Shown: positions 8,909 to 17,475 of the stretch, piece by piece
Position numbering within the stretch: the first letter of the stretch is position 1
Layout: each line of letters begins with the position of its first letter
Source of the DNA: an uncultured Coriobacteriaceae bacterium
Lineage (GTDB): Bacteria; Actinomycetota; Coriobacteriia; Coriobacteriales; Atopobiaceae
Assembly: GCA_902795065.1 (NCBI GenBank)
Contig: CADBJR010000003.1
Span: 47,110-111,109 of the forward strand
Direction of reading: 5' to 3'
Length of the DNA stretch: 64,000 nucleotides
Translations under genes and position numbers: made by a program
Notes under the pieces: model-generated
What the model was told of the DNA's origin: nothing
Seen by the model: only the letters and a program-made list of their open reading frames with translations
Databases searched by the model: none

Positions 8909-9721
8909 CTAGGCGATGCCTTCCAGATGCAGGAACAGGGCGGCGAGCAGCGCGAACGCGGCGATCCAGGCTGCGTCCGCGGCGTGCAGGCGGAACCGTG
9001 CGCCACCATCATACTCGCCCTCGAAACCGCGGCAGCGCATGGCGTCATAGGTGTCGGCTGCTGCCCTGCTCGCACGAACGAACAGGGTTCCGCCGACGTT
9101 GCCCATGGAGGCGCGCTTGTCGGTGTCGCGGCCCACGCTGCGCAGCGTGAGCGCGATGAGCGTCTCGTAGGCGCACTCGCCCAGGCGCACGATGTTGCGC
9201 AGCGTGAGGTCGATGGCCATGATCACGAGGTTCGGCACACGGAATGAGCGGAGCGCACCCGTGAGCTCGGCTGCAGGCGTGGTGAGCGCCACCTCCATGG
9301 CGAGTCCGGTGGAGACGAGCGCCTTCAGGCCGAGGCGGACTGCCGATGCCGGCTGTCCGAGCAGCGCTGCGGGCAAGGCGATCAGGAAGGCGAGCATTGC
9401 CGCTGCCCCTGCGACGGCAGCAGCGCGTGCGAGGGCATGCCGCGGCAGGAGTGCGGCTCGTACCAGCACGAAGGCGAGCAGCACGAGCGTCACCATGATG
9501 TTTCCTGCGAGCGAGTTCAGGATGATTGCGCCCAGGGCGAGCGTGAGCTTGACGGGAGCGCTCGGCGAGAGGAGAGAGGTGCGTCCGTCATCCAGGCGGA
9601 GCTGGCGTAGCACCGCAGCGACCGAGAGCATGCTCTTGGCAGCGAATGTGCTGTGGTCGGAAAGCGGCTCGTAGGCTTGCGGGACCGAGAGCCAATCGGG
9701 TATCTCGCCTGAACCGGGCAT
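8909..9721 (-). CDS. cbiQ: ECF transporter transmembrane protein CbiQ
   Basis: The 270-residue membrane protein has several hydrophobic segments and the conserved coupling-helix regions ALRSFRVPNLV and DTYDAMRCRGFEGEYD (AxRxRG-like), which contact the ATPases in EcfT/CbiQ proteins. Its ATG shares one base with the cbiM stop (TGATG), implying translational coupling. It is the energy-coupling subunit of the metal transporter. The first about 50 codons of the longer open frame to 9868 overlap cbiM and are rejected. Confidence 0.9.
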   Translation of the reverse strand: MPGSGEIPDWLSVPQAYEPLSDHSTFAAKSMLSVAAVLRQLRLDDGRTSLLSPSAPVKLTLALGAIILNSLAGNIMVTLVLLAFVLVRAALLPRHALARAAAVAGAAAMLAFLIALPAALLGQPASAVRLGLKALVSTGLAMEVALTTPAAELTGALRSFRVPNLVIMAIDLTLRNIVRLGECAYETLIALTLRSVGRDTDKRASMGNVGGTLFVRASRAAADTYDAMRCRGFEGEYDGGARFRLHAADAAWIAAFALLAALFLHLEGIA

Positions 9722-10704
9722 CAGCTGAAATCGACCTCGGGCTTCATAGCACCTGCCGCCAGCCGGAAGATGATGACGAGCAGCGCAACGCCGATGATCG
9801 CCGAGACAATGTAGCCGGCAACCTCGGGGAGCGCCCCCACGGAGTAATCGGGCATGAAGGAGCTCCACTCCCAGCCCGTCGCGAGGCCTGCGGGCTCATA
9901 GCCGACCATCTCGGCGAGGTCCTCGAGGCCCCACTCTCCCCAGGCGTCGCCCGTGGCGAGAAGGCCCAGCGGGCAGGCTGCGATGAGCGCTACCACCAGG
10001 CCGATCGCGGAAGCTGCCTTGCCGCCCTGCTCAACCGTCTCGATGCCGAAGCTCGGAGCGGTGGAGCGCAGGAACGCGAGGATGCCCACGGTGAATCCCG
10101 CCTCGGCAAGACCGGCAACGGTGAGATGCCCGAGCATCATCGCGGGGATGGACACGGAGAGGGGGTACGGGCAGTACAGCGCCGCGCCTGCGGCGTCGGT
10201 GAAGAGCATCGGCTGGATGCCGAACTCGATCGCAGCGAGCAGCGCCGCGACGTTGAGGCCGAGGTAGGAGCCCACGCCCGCTCCGATGAGCTCGCCCTTG
10301 CGGCCCTCGATGCGGTCGCTGATGAGCTTGTAGACGGCGTAGCCCACCATGGGCAGCACGAACGCCATGTTGAAACAGTTGGCGCCGATGGCGAGGATTC
10401 CGCCGTCACCGAAGAAGACCGCCTGGATGATGAGCGCGACGCTCACCGCCAGGCAGGCCGTCCAAGGACCGAAGAGGATCGCGATGAGGGTGCCGCAGAC
10501 CGCGTGGCCCGTGGTGCCGCCGGGCAGCGGGATGTTGAACATCATGGAGAGGAAGCAGAATGCTGCGGCGATGCCCACGAGCGGCATCTTCTCGCGCGGC
10601 ACGGTCTCGCGGACCTTCTTGGCTGCATAGCCCCAGATGGGGACCATGGCGACGTCGAAGACGGCGCAGGTGGATGGGCTGAGGTAGTTCTCGGGGATAT
10701 GCAT
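9721..10704 (-). CDS. cbiM: Cobalt/nickel ECF substrate-binding protein CbiM with fused C-terminal CbiN/PDGLE-like part
   Basis: The 327-residue protein starts MHIPENYLS, where the N-terminal Met-His binds the metal in this family. An ATG at 10704 is preferred over an upstream GTG at 10710, because CbiM needs that second-position histidine and GGGAGGGAG is well placed. The CbiM domain covers about residues 1-210 (GHAVCGTLIAILFGPW). The C-terminal about 100 residues (GGKAASAIGLVVALI ... GYIVSAIIGVALLVIIFRLA) resemble the PDGLE/CbiN-type accessory subunit, so no separate cbiN is needed. Cobalt and nickel cannot be told apart from sequence. Confidence 0.9.
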   Translation of the reverse strand: MHIPENYLSPSTCAVFDVAMVPIWGYAAKKVRETVPREKMPLVGIAAAFCFLSMMFNIPLPGGTTGHAVCGTLIAILFGPWTACLAVSVALIIQAVFFGDGGILAIGANCFNMAFVLPMVGYAVYKLISDRIEGRKGELIGAGVGSYLGLNVAALLAAIEFGIQPMLFTDAAGAALYCPYPLSVSIPAMMLGHLTVAGLAEAGFTVGILAFLRSTAPSFGIETVEQGGKAASAIGLVVALIAACPLGLLATGDAWGEWGLEDLAEMVGYEPAGLATGWEWSSFMPDYSVGALPEVAGYIVSAIIGVALLVIIFRLAAGAMKPEVDFS

Positions 10705-10723
10705 GGGCACTCCCTCCCGTGCA

Positions 10724-10737
10724 GTAATACGAATTAC
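10724..10737. promoter_or_regulatory. Palindrome upstream of cbiM
   Basis: GTAAT-ACGA-ATTAC sits 20 bp upstream of the cbiM ATG and could be the operator of a metal-responsive repressor. No cobalamin riboswitch box was recognised here. The regulator is not in the window. Confidence 0.35.
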
Positions 10738-10807
10738 AGATTCATCATACTACTGCAGCATGGAAGGGGCTTGGGATTCCACGATTCGTAACACCTGCCG
10801 AAGGAAA

Positions 10808-10842
10808 ACACCTGTCAAAGGGACAGGTTATTTGACAGGATC
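10808..10842. repeat. Single copy of the 35-bp palindromic repeat
   Basis: It matches the 8051-8155 units (ACCTGTCAAAGGGACAGGT then TATTTGACAGGATC) and lies just downstream of the lipoprotein gene that ends at 10851, on the other side of cbiMQO. Confidence 0.85.
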
Positions 10843-10850
10843 CTAGGATT

Positions 10851-12257
10851 CTACGGCTTCGCAGGAGGCTCGCCGCCAGGTCCCCCATGGCCGCCGGTGG
10901 GCAGCGTGAACTCGATGGCCGAGCCGGTGCTCGCAGAGCCGGCGGTGTAGGCCACGCCGTCCACGTAGAGCGTGTATCCGTTGAGGTCGATGGCGCCGGC
11001 GTCGCAGGTGAGCGCGGTCACGTAGGAGTCGCCGGTGAGCTTCCAGGTGCTCCCGGATTCGATCTCGACGTATACTGCGCCTTCGTCTGCGGAGTTGACA
11101 GCGCCCTCGTAGGCGGTGCCGTCCGAGAGGTACATGTTGAGCTCGGAGACGGAGTCCACCACGATGTCGCCGGAGAGCTGCTCATCCGCAAGGTTCAGCG
11201 TCACATGGCCGCCGTTGCTTCCCTCGGTGCCCCAGCCCGCAGCTGCTGCGCGCAGGAACACACCGGAAGCATCTTCGTTCACGATGGCGGCACCGTCCAG
11301 GCTGATTGTGCACACGGTGTTGTTGACGAAGAACACGTCGCCGTTCTGGTTGGTGAGGCTTCCGCCGTCCATGGTGAAGAACGCCTCGCCCTCGGCCGCA
11401 TCGCCGCTCATCGACTGGTAGATCATGACGGCCTGGTACCAGCTGCTCTTGTCGCTGTTCTTTGAGGTGTTGCTCGCTGTGAGGTCGCTGTTGATGAGCA
11501 TGACGGAGTTCTTGCCCTCGACGACGACGCCCTGCGAGGAGGTGGAGACCAGCGTGGCGTCCTTCACGGTGACGTCCGCTGTGGAGTAGATGACGGGCGA
11601 GCCCTTGCCGTCGGTCTGGTAGTAGCCGCCGGTCACGTTCTCGATGCCGCCGCCGCGGTCGCTGCGGATCGCTGCGCTGGAGTTGCCCGTGGTGTGGACG
11701 AAGAGGTCGGTGGCGTTCAGGGTGCCGCCTCCTGTGACCATGATGCCGCCGGAGCAGTTGTTCGAGGTCTCGATGATCGAATGCGCGATGTTGAGCACGG
11801 TGCCCTCGCCGTAGGAGAAGACCGCGTTGGCGTGGAAGCCGTCGGTGGTGACGATGGCGTCGGAGAGGTCGAGCGTCGCGCCGTTCGTCGCATAGACGGC
11901 CGCGTTGGTGCCGTAGAAGTCCGCCTCGTCGCCGTCCGCGTCGCCGGTCTTGACGACCTCGATGTTGCGGTAGCTCTCGGAGGTGCCGTCGGCTTTGATG
12001 GCATGGCTCTCATCTGCGTCGTCGGCGATGGTCTCATCGATGGTGAGGTCGCTGCGCGTGAGCGAGAAGAGCTGCTCGCTCTCGGCGACCTCCTCGGTGG
12101 CGTCCTCAGCCTGCCCGACGGATTCGATGGCCTGCTCGGACGCTTCGATGTCTGCCTCAGGGGAGACGTTCTCCTGCGGTGCCTGGCCTGCGCAGCCGCC
12201 CAGTGCGAGGGCGGATGCGAGCGTGCAAGCTGCGATGATGGATGTGAGATGCTTCAT
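10851..12257 (-). CDS. Surface lipoprotein with a predicted parallel beta-helix
   Basis: The 468-residue protein has a lipoprotein signal (lipobox ALGGC near residue 22) and an acidic linker. A long run of short beta-rungs follows (GTNAAVYATNGATLDLSDA, GGIMVTGGGTLNATDLFVH, SPVIYSTADVTVKDATLVS), like right-handed beta-helix carbohydrate-binding or adhesin-like proteins of gut bacteria. The C-terminus is Gly/His/Pro-rich (GGHGGPGGEPPAKP). AAGGAG precedes the ATG at 12257. Likely exposed at the surface; the ligand is unknown. Confidence 0.8.
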   Translation of the reverse strand: MKHLTSIIAACTLASALALGGCAGQAPQENVSPEADIEASEQAIESVGQAEDATEEVAESEQLFSLTRSDLTIDETIADDADESHAIKADGTSESYRNIEVVKTGDADGDEADFYGTNAAVYATNGATLDLSDAIVTTDGFHANAVFSYGEGTVLNIAHSIIETSNNCSGGIMVTGGGTLNATDLFVHTTGNSSAAIRSDRGGGIENVTGGYYQTDGKGSPVIYSTADVTVKDATLVSTSSQGVVVEGKNSVMLINSDLTASNTSKNSDKSSWYQAVMIYQSMSGDAAEGEAFFTMDGGSLTNQNGDVFFVNNTVCTISLDGAAIVNEDASGVFLRAAAAGWGTEGSNGGHVTLNLADEQLSGDIVVDSVSELNMYLSDGTAYEGAVNSADEGAVYVEIESGSTWKLTGDSYVTALTCDAGAIDLNGYTLYVDGVAYTAGSASTGSAIEFTLPTGGHGGPGGEPPAKP

Positions 12258-12373
12258 GATGCTCCTTTCCGAACCGCTTGGCACCAAGGGTATCCTCCAG
12301 ACCTAAAAGCAACCTTAAGCGTGTCTATAATGGCCGTAGGCAGCGCTGCGGCGCACGGAGTCAGGAGGCACCT

Positions 12374-12835
12374 ATGAAGATCGCCATGGCAAACGACCAC
12401 GCAGGTACGCAGCTCAAGAACCAGATCAAGGCCTGGCTCGAGGGCGAGGGGCACGAAGTCGTCGATTTCGGCACCTACGACGAGCAGGGCTGCGATCTCT
12501 CCGACTTCATCTATCCCGCCTCGATGGCGGTCGCGAAGGGCGAGTGCGAGCGCGGCATCTTCGTCGACGGCGTCGGCTACGGCTCGGCGATGATCGCCAA
12601 CAAGTTCCGCGGCATCTTCGCGTGTGTGTGCCAGGATCCCGTGTGCGCGGAGCTCGCCCGCCAGCACAACGACGCCAACGTGCTCTGCATCGGCGGCAAG
12701 CTCATCGGCCCCGTGCTCGCGATGGCCATCGTGAAGACGTGGATGTCCACCGATGCGCTCACAGCCGAGCGCTATGCCAACCGCCGCCGCAAGGTCGCCG
12801 CCATCGACGAGGAGCGCACCGTCGCGGTCGGATAG
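12374..12835 (+). CDS. RpiB/LacA/LacB-family sugar-phosphate isomerase with altered active-site loop
   Basis: The 153-residue protein has RpiB family length and fold markers (MKIAMANDHAG, ARQHNDANVLCIGG). The usual CGTGxG loop carrying the catalytic cysteine is replaced by DGVGYGSAMIANK, with Asp65 at the Cys position. Some actinobacterial RpiB proteins also lack this Cys and use an acidic base, so activity remains possible, but the substrate may not be ribose 5-phosphate. TCAGGAGG precedes the ATG, and a TATAAT box lies at 12326-12331. The gene is divergent from the lipoprotein at 12257. Confidence 0.85.
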   Translation: MKIAMANDHAGTQLKNQIKAWLEGEGHEVVDFGTYDEQGCDLSDFIYPASMAVAKGECERGIFVDGVGYGSAMIANKFRGIFACVCQDPVCAELARQHNDANVLCIGGKLIGPVLAMAIVKTWMSTDALTAERYANRRRKVAAIDEERTVAVG

Positions 12836-12844
12836 CGCGCCATC

Positions 12845-13270
12845 ATGGAGAAGAACAGCGCATCAAAGGCGCAGCCGCTCGTGGGGATCATCCTCACGGC
12901 GCTTGCCGCCGTGCTCATGGCGGGTCTTCTGACCTTCGCGGGACCATGCGCCTCGCAGGTGGGGAAGGAGGCCCGAAGCTGCCTCTGGGCATCCCGTGCG
13001 CTGCTCGGTGTGGATGCGGTGCTGCTCATCATCGCGCTCGTGCGCATCTTCGAGCAGGACGAGGGCGAGCGCCGCGGACTTTCGTTCGCGTCCGCCCTGC
13101 TGGGCGCGCTCATCGCCGTGATGCCGGGCACCCTCATCGCGCTCTGCCCCGATCCATCCGCACATTGCAACGCCGTCATGCGTCCGTTCGCCCTCGTCAT
13201 GGGTATCGCAATCGCCTTGACGGGCGGCATCGACCTCACGTGGAGGCTGCTCGCGCTCAGGAAGCGCTAG
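12845..13270 (+). CDS. DUF4418-like membrane protein
   Basis: The 141-residue protein has four hydrophobic segments and the cysteine/Trp pattern C..C.WASRALLG, FEQDEGERRGLSFA and LCPDPSAHCNAVMRPF that I associate with DUF4418. Function unknown. It begins 9 nt after the isomerase and probably shares its transcript. Its last 4 nt overlap the converging gene at 13267. Confidence 0.75.
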   Translation: MEKNSASKAQPLVGIILTALAAVLMAGLLTFAGPCASQVGKEARSCLWASRALLGVDAVLLIIALVRIFEQDEGERRGLSFASALLGALIAVMPGTLIALCPDPSAHCNAVMRPFALVMGIAIALTGGIDLTWRLLALRKR

Positions 13271-13764
13271 CGGTAGAGCAGGGTGGCGGGCACGAGGAAC
13301 AGATACGGCGCCGTGATGATGGCGAGGCGCAGGGCTGCTTTGCGGGCAAGCTCAGGGTCGAGGCTGGTCGATCCGAGCAGCCAACGGTCGAGCCTGAAGA
13401 TGCAGAACCCCGCCAGCGCTATGGCTGCCAGCGTGACCAGCAGCGCGAAGATGTTCGCGAAGGGGTTGAGCGTGAGCGCCGCGGCGAACTCGTTGGCTCC
13501 GGGCTGGGAGCCCAGAAACACGATCGCGACGAGCAGAAGCGCGCTGCCCGCGAAGTCGGAGATGAAGCCCGCGACGCAGACCCTCCAGGTGTTCTCGCGG
13601 CAGAACGTGCCCTTGCCCTCCATGTCGCCGAGGCTCCAGCTGAGCACGAGGCGGTCGACCAGATAGTTGGCGGGGACGAGGATGAGCCAGAGCCAGCTGG
13701 GGAACCACACCAGCAACCAGATAGGCAGCAGGATGTTGTAGGTGCGGATGGGGCGATGATCCAT
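13267..13764 (-). CDS. Four-helix membrane protein of unknown function
   Basis: The 165-residue product MDHRPIRTYNILLPIWLL has about four membrane segments. It overlaps the end of the DUF4418-like gene tail to tail. I do not recognise the family. Confidence 0.7.
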   Translation of the reverse strand: MDHRPIRTYNILLPIWLLVWFPSWLWLILVPANYLVDRLVLSWSLGDMEGKGTFCRENTWRVCVAGFISDFAGSALLLVAIVFLGSQPGANEFAAALTLNPFANIFALLVTLAAIALAGFCIFRLDRWLLGSTSLDPELARKAALRLAIITAPYLFLVPATLLYR

Positions 13765-13852
13765 TACGTTGCCTCCCTCGCGGTCAAGCGCTCATATCAT
13801 TGTAGGCGACACGTGCATATAATCGGCTTAACAGTCAAAGGGGGAGGTCGCC

Positions 13853-14680
13853 ATGGCCGTGCAGGAGTATGCCATCCAGATGCAGGGCGGGCCCATCAGG
13901 TACTGGACCGATACCGATGCGGGCGAGGGAGCGCCGTGGCTCGCCTTCCTGCCCGGCCTCACCGCAGATCATCGCCTCTTCGACAGGCAGATGGAGCATT
14001 TCTCGGGAAAGGCGAACTGCCTGGTATGGGATCCGCCCGCACACGGTGACTCGCGCCCGTTCGCGCTCGATTTCACGATGGACGGCTTCGCGCACATGCT
14101 GCATGATGTGCTTGCCGACGCGGGAGCAACGAAGCCCGTGCTCGTGGGCCAGTCGATGGGCGGCTACGTGTCGCAGGCGTTCATCGACCTCTATCCCGGC
14201 GAGGCGGCCGGCTTCATCTCCGTGGATTCCGCGCCGCTCAAGCGGAAGTACTACCCCACATGGGAGGTCAAGTTCCTCAGGCACACCAAGGGCATGTACC
14301 AGGCCATTCCCATGAGCCTCCTCAAACCGTGGGGTTCGTGGGGTGCCGCGGAGACCAAGTATGGGCGCGAGCTCATGCGCGCGTTCATGGACAGCTACAC
14401 CAAGCAGGAGTACGTGGATCTCGCTGCCTTCGGCTATCGGCTGCTCGCGGATGCCATCGAGGCCCCGGGACGTGTGTACGATATCGATTGCCCTGCACTG
14501 CTGCTCTGCGGCGAGAAGGATCATGCGGGGGATGTGAGGCCCTTCAACCGCAAGTGGACCAAGGGCGAGGGTATCCCGCTGGTGTGGGTCCCCGGCGCCG
14601 GCCACAACTCCAATTCCGACAAACCCGAATTCGTGAACAGGCAGATCGAGGAATTCGTACGGCAGGTTTTTGCCGCGTAG
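13853..14680 (+). CDS. Alpha/beta hydrolase
   Basis: The 275-residue alpha/beta-hydrolase has the nucleophile elbow GQSMGG (Ser101), an oxyanion-region sequence LPGLTADH, the acid-loop CGEKDHAGD and the C-terminal His in GAGHNSN. The start has GGGGGAGG upstream, and TATAAT lies at 13818-13823. No signal peptide, so cytosolic. The substrate cannot be read from sequence; esterase or lipase-like activity is the general expectation. Confidence 0.88.
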   Translation: MAVQEYAIQMQGGPIRYWTDTDAGEGAPWLAFLPGLTADHRLFDRQMEHFSGKANCLVWDPPAHGDSRPFALDFTMDGFAHMLHDVLADAGATKPVLVGQSMGGYVSQAFIDLYPGEAAGFISVDSAPLKRKYYPTWEVKFLRHTKGMYQAIPMSLLKPWGSWGAAETKYGRELMRAFMDSYTKQEYVDLAAFGYRLLADAIEAPGRVYDIDCPALLLCGEKDHAGDVRPFNRKWTKGEGIPLVWVPGAGHNSNSDKPEFVNRQIEEFVRQVFAA

Positions 14681-14689
14681 AGTCCGTAA

Positions 14690-14794
14690 ATGGTAACGCT
14701 CGATTTGCAAGGAGCCGCTTTCGGCCGTTCTATTTCAGCGTTTGCCCAGATATGCACGGATTTCGCCGGTTCGGAATCTTGAGCGCGTTACCAT
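14690..14794. repeat. Inverted repeat enclosing about 80 bp
   Basis: ATGGTAACGCTC at about 14690 is matched by GAGCGCGTTACCAT at 14781-14794, one base off perfect. The enclosed segment also has small palindromes (GCCGCTTTCGGC). It could be a short non-coding repeat element or the terminator of the hydrolase gene. Confidence 0.4.
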
Positions 14795-14879
14795 ATGCGG
14801 CTTGTCCGCGGCGGTTGCAAGGGAAACCGCCGAACGGAGGGTGGTTTCGGCGCGTTCGATGATACTCACGCGATTCCTC

Positions 14880-14927
14880 TTGACACCATCGTTCTAATTG
14901 TTATAGTACAAATAAAACAATTAGAAC
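14880..14927 (+). promoter_or_regulatory. Promoter overlapped by a 12-bp perfect inverted repeat (YtrA-type operator)
   Basis: TTGACA (14880-14885), a 16-bp spacer and TATAGT (14902-14907) form a strong sigma-70-type promoter. GTTCTAATTGTT (14891-14902) and AACAATTAGAAC (14916-14927) are a perfect inverted repeat covering the spacer and flanking the -10. The GntR gene two positions downstream is the obvious repressor. Confidence 0.8.
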
Positions 14928-14939
14928 TGGAGGTGCACC

Positions 14940-15902
14940 ATGGAGAAGAAAAGGATCGTCATCTATGTGGCGCTGGCCTACGGACTGGCGTGGGCGCTCT
15001 GGTTCGCCGTCGTGTACCCGATGGTCAACGGCGGAGGTCTCGGCACATCGATGCAGCTCGCCATCGCTGCCGGCATGTTCGCGCCCGCGATCGCGGCTGC
15101 CCTCACGCGCCTCATCACGAAGGAAGGCTTCAAGGACGCGTGGATCAAGCCGCGCGCCTTCAAGAAGACCTGGCGCTACTACGTGCTCGCATGGTTCGGC
15201 CCGCTCGTGCTCGTCCTCGCCGGTGCCGCGCTGTACTTCCTGATCAATCCCGCCGACTTCGACCCCTCGATGAGCTACGTCATCCAGGCTACGCGCGAGC
15301 AGGCGGAGGCGATGGGCGTCGAGATGAACATCGACGATGAGGCCATCCGCCTCACGCAGATTGCGAGCCTCGCCACCCTGGTGATCGCCCCGGCGATCAA
15401 CGCGGTCACCTGCTTCGGGGAGGAGTGGGGCTGGCGCGGCTACCTGCTGCCCCATCTGCTCGAGCGCTTCTCGCTGCCTGTGACGCTGCTCGTCTCGGGC
15501 ATCATCTGGGGCATCTGGCATGCGCCGATCACCGTGCTGGGCCACAACTACGGCTTGGGCTATGCGGGCTATCCGTTCACGGGAATCGCCGCCATGTGCC
15601 TGTTCTGCATCGTGCTCGGCGTGTTCATGAGCTACATCACCTTGCGTACCGGGAGCTGCCTGCCCGCGGTGTTCGCCCACGGCATGGTCAACGGCAGCGC
15701 CGCCGCCGGCATCATCTTCTCCGCGACGGGAGGCAATCCCTTCGTGGGACCGGCACCCACGGGCATCTTGGGCGGCGCATTCTTCATCGTGGCTGCCATC
15801 TTCATGGCCGTCGACCTCGCTCGCAACGGCTGGGAGCTTCCCGTAGCCGGCAAGACCGCCACGTCTGAGAAGCCCCTCGACCCCAGGGAGGTGCAGGCAT
15901 GA
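14940..15902 (+). CDS. CPBP-family intramembrane glutamic endopeptidase
   Basis: The 320-residue polytopic membrane protein has the CPBP/Abi protease motifs EEWGWRGYLLP (EExxxR) near residue 160 and WGIWHAP (FxxxH-type) about 30 residues later. Such proteins act in membrane proteolysis or bacteriocin self-immunity. It is the first gene of an operon behind the inverted-repeat promoter. Its stop overlaps the GntR start (ATGA). Confidence 0.9.
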   Translation: MEKKRIVIYVALAYGLAWALWFAVVYPMVNGGGLGTSMQLAIAAGMFAPAIAAALTRLITKEGFKDAWIKPRAFKKTWRYYVLAWFGPLVLVLAGAALYFLINPADFDPSMSYVIQATREQAEAMGVEMNIDDEAIRLTQIASLATLVIAPAINAVTCFGEEWGWRGYLLPHLLERFSLPVTLLVSGIIWGIWHAPITVLGHNYGLGYAGYPFTGIAAMCLFCIVLGVFMSYITLRTGSCLPAVFAHGMVNGSAAAGIIFSATGGNPFVGPAPTGILGGAFFIVAAIFMAVDLARNGWELPVAGKTATSEKPLDPREVQA

Positions 15903-16321
15903 TCCTGTCGATCGATTTCAATTCCGAGGAGCCCATCTACCTGCAGATCCGCTCGCAGATCGTGCACGCGGTGGCAACCGGGGAGCTCCAAGCGGGAGAC
16001 GCGCTTCCCAGCGTGCGCTCGCTCGCAGCGGATCTGGGCGTGAACATGCACACGGTCAACAAGGCCTATGCGGTCCTGCGCGACGAGGGCTACGCGACCA
16101 TGCGGCGCGGCAGCGGCGTGGTGATCGCGGACCGGGCGGCGTCCCTTTCTCCCGAGACCCGCTCGCTCGATCGTGACCGTCTGGCGGAGGAGCTGTGCCG
16201 TCTTGCGCTCGAGCATCGCGCGCAGGGTGGCAGCAGGGAGGAGTTCGTTACACTGGCTGCAGCTCAGGCGGCTGCGGCATACGATGCGGCGCCCAATGGG
16301 TCCGCTGCGGAAAGGGGGTAG
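15899..16321 (+). CDS. GntR-family repressor, YtrA subfamily
   Basis: The 140-residue protein has an N-terminal winged HTH (EEPIYLQIRSQIVHAVATGE ... LPSVRSLAADLGVNMHTVNKAY) and only a short C-terminal extension, the layout of YtrA-type GntR regulators. It overlaps the CPBP gene by 4 nt, and a DUF1648 membrane gene follows 5 nt later. It probably represses its own operon at the 14891-14927 repeat, responding to an envelope or antibiotic signal as YtrA relatives do. Confidence 0.92.
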   Translation: MILSIDFNSEEPIYLQIRSQIVHAVATGELQAGDALPSVRSLAADLGVNMHTVNKAYAVLRDEGYATMRRGSGVVIADRAASLSPETRSLDRDRLAEELCRLALEHRAQGGSREEFVTLAAAQAAAAYDAAPNGSAAERG

Positions 16322-16326
16322 GTGCG

Positions 16327-17457
16327 ATGATTCTGTCAATCGTCCTGCTCTGCATCTTGGTTCTTGCGGTGGATGCGCTCCTGATCTTCACGCCGTGGTT
16401 CATGCCCGACTCCGAGTGCATGACCGTCACCGTGCCGCATGGCGCGCGCGACAAGGAGCCGCTCAAGGGCATCATGCGCGCCTACGCCCTCCGCGCCGCC
16501 ATCGCATGCGCGGTCTGCACGATCGCTGCAATCTCCGGATTCCTGCTGCTCGACATCGACTTCAGCACCGAGCAGGGCGCCGGCATGTTCGCCTTCCTGT
16601 ATACGTTCGCGATCTGTGCACCCATGGTCGTGTCGTTCGCGCTCATGCTGCATTACCGTCGCCAGGTGCAGGGCATCAAGCGCGAGCAGGGCTGGCGAGC
16701 CGAGCACGTGCGCGCGGTGGCGTTCGTGGGCAACGACGAGGATTTCCCGCGCCCCATCTCGGTGTTCTGGAACCTGCTCTACATCCCGCTGATCGCCGGC
16801 ATGGTGGCGTTCGCCCTGCTCAACTACGACCGCTTCCCCGACATGCTCCCCATGAACATAGACATCAACGGCACGGTGGCCACCTACGTTCCCAAGAGCC
16901 TGGGCTCGGTGCTCTTCCCCGCCTATGTCTCGTCCTTCATGGGCATCACCTTCGCGTTCACCCATATCGGCGTCGTTCGCTCCAAGAAGCCCATCGACCC
17001 CGATGCACCCGCGAGCTCCGCGCTGGCCTACGGCAACTTCGCGCGCGTTCAGAGCATCTTCATGCTCGCGGGCGGTCTTGCCCTGTCCGCTGTGATCGGT
17101 GCGACGTTCTACGCGAGCTCGCTCGAGGTTATCTCGATGAACGCTGCTATGGGAATCATGATGGCCGTGACGTTCGCCATCGTGGCTGCCGTGCTGGTGA
17201 TCTCAGTCAAGATGGGTCAGTCGGGTGCGCGCATCTCCGCCGAGGCTCCCGAGGGCAGCATGGCGCGCGACGACGATGAGCTCTGGAAGCTGGGCACCTT
17301 CTACTGCAACCGCGAGGATCCGAGCGTCTTCGTGCCCAAGCGCTTCGGCGTGGGCTGGACCATCAACATCGCCAACCCCTGGACATGGCTCATCGTCGCG
17401 CTGTTCATCGCGGTGACCGTGCTCTTCGTATGGGGTTCGTACAAGATCGCAGGTTAG
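16327..17457 (+). CDS. DUF1648/DUF5808 membrane protein
   Basis: The 376-residue protein has an N-terminal membrane segment (MILSIVLLCILVLAVDALL) and several central ones. A DUF1648-like stretch contains FPDMLPMNIDINGTVATYVPK. The C-terminal DUF5808-like region is LWKLGTFYCNREDPSVFVPKRFGVGW with a final membrane helix. Proteins of this kind are often encoded with YtrA-type GntR regulators. The ATG at 16327 follows the GntR stop by 5 nt, so translation is coupled. Confidence 0.85.
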   Translation: MILSIVLLCILVLAVDALLIFTPWFMPDSECMTVTVPHGARDKEPLKGIMRAYALRAAIACAVCTIAAISGFLLLDIDFSTEQGAGMFAFLYTFAICAPMVVSFALMLHYRRQVQGIKREQGWRAEHVRAVAFVGNDEDFPRPISVFWNLLYIPLIAGMVAFALLNYDRFPDMLPMNIDINGTVATYVPKSLGSVLFPAYVSSFMGITFAFTHIGVVRSKKPIDPDAPASSALAYGNFARVQSIFMLAGGLALSAVIGATFYASSLEVISMNAAMGIMMAVTFAIVAAVLVISVKMGQSGARISAEAPEGSMARDDDELWKLGTFYCNREDPSVFVPKRFGVGWTINIANPWTWLIVALFIAVTVLFVWGSYKIAG

Positions 17458-17475
17458 CGCCTTGAGAGGGGACGG

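Noticed and set aside
10711..10800. Cobalamin riboswitch before cbiM
   Set aside because: No recognisable B12-box and too little untranslated sequence.
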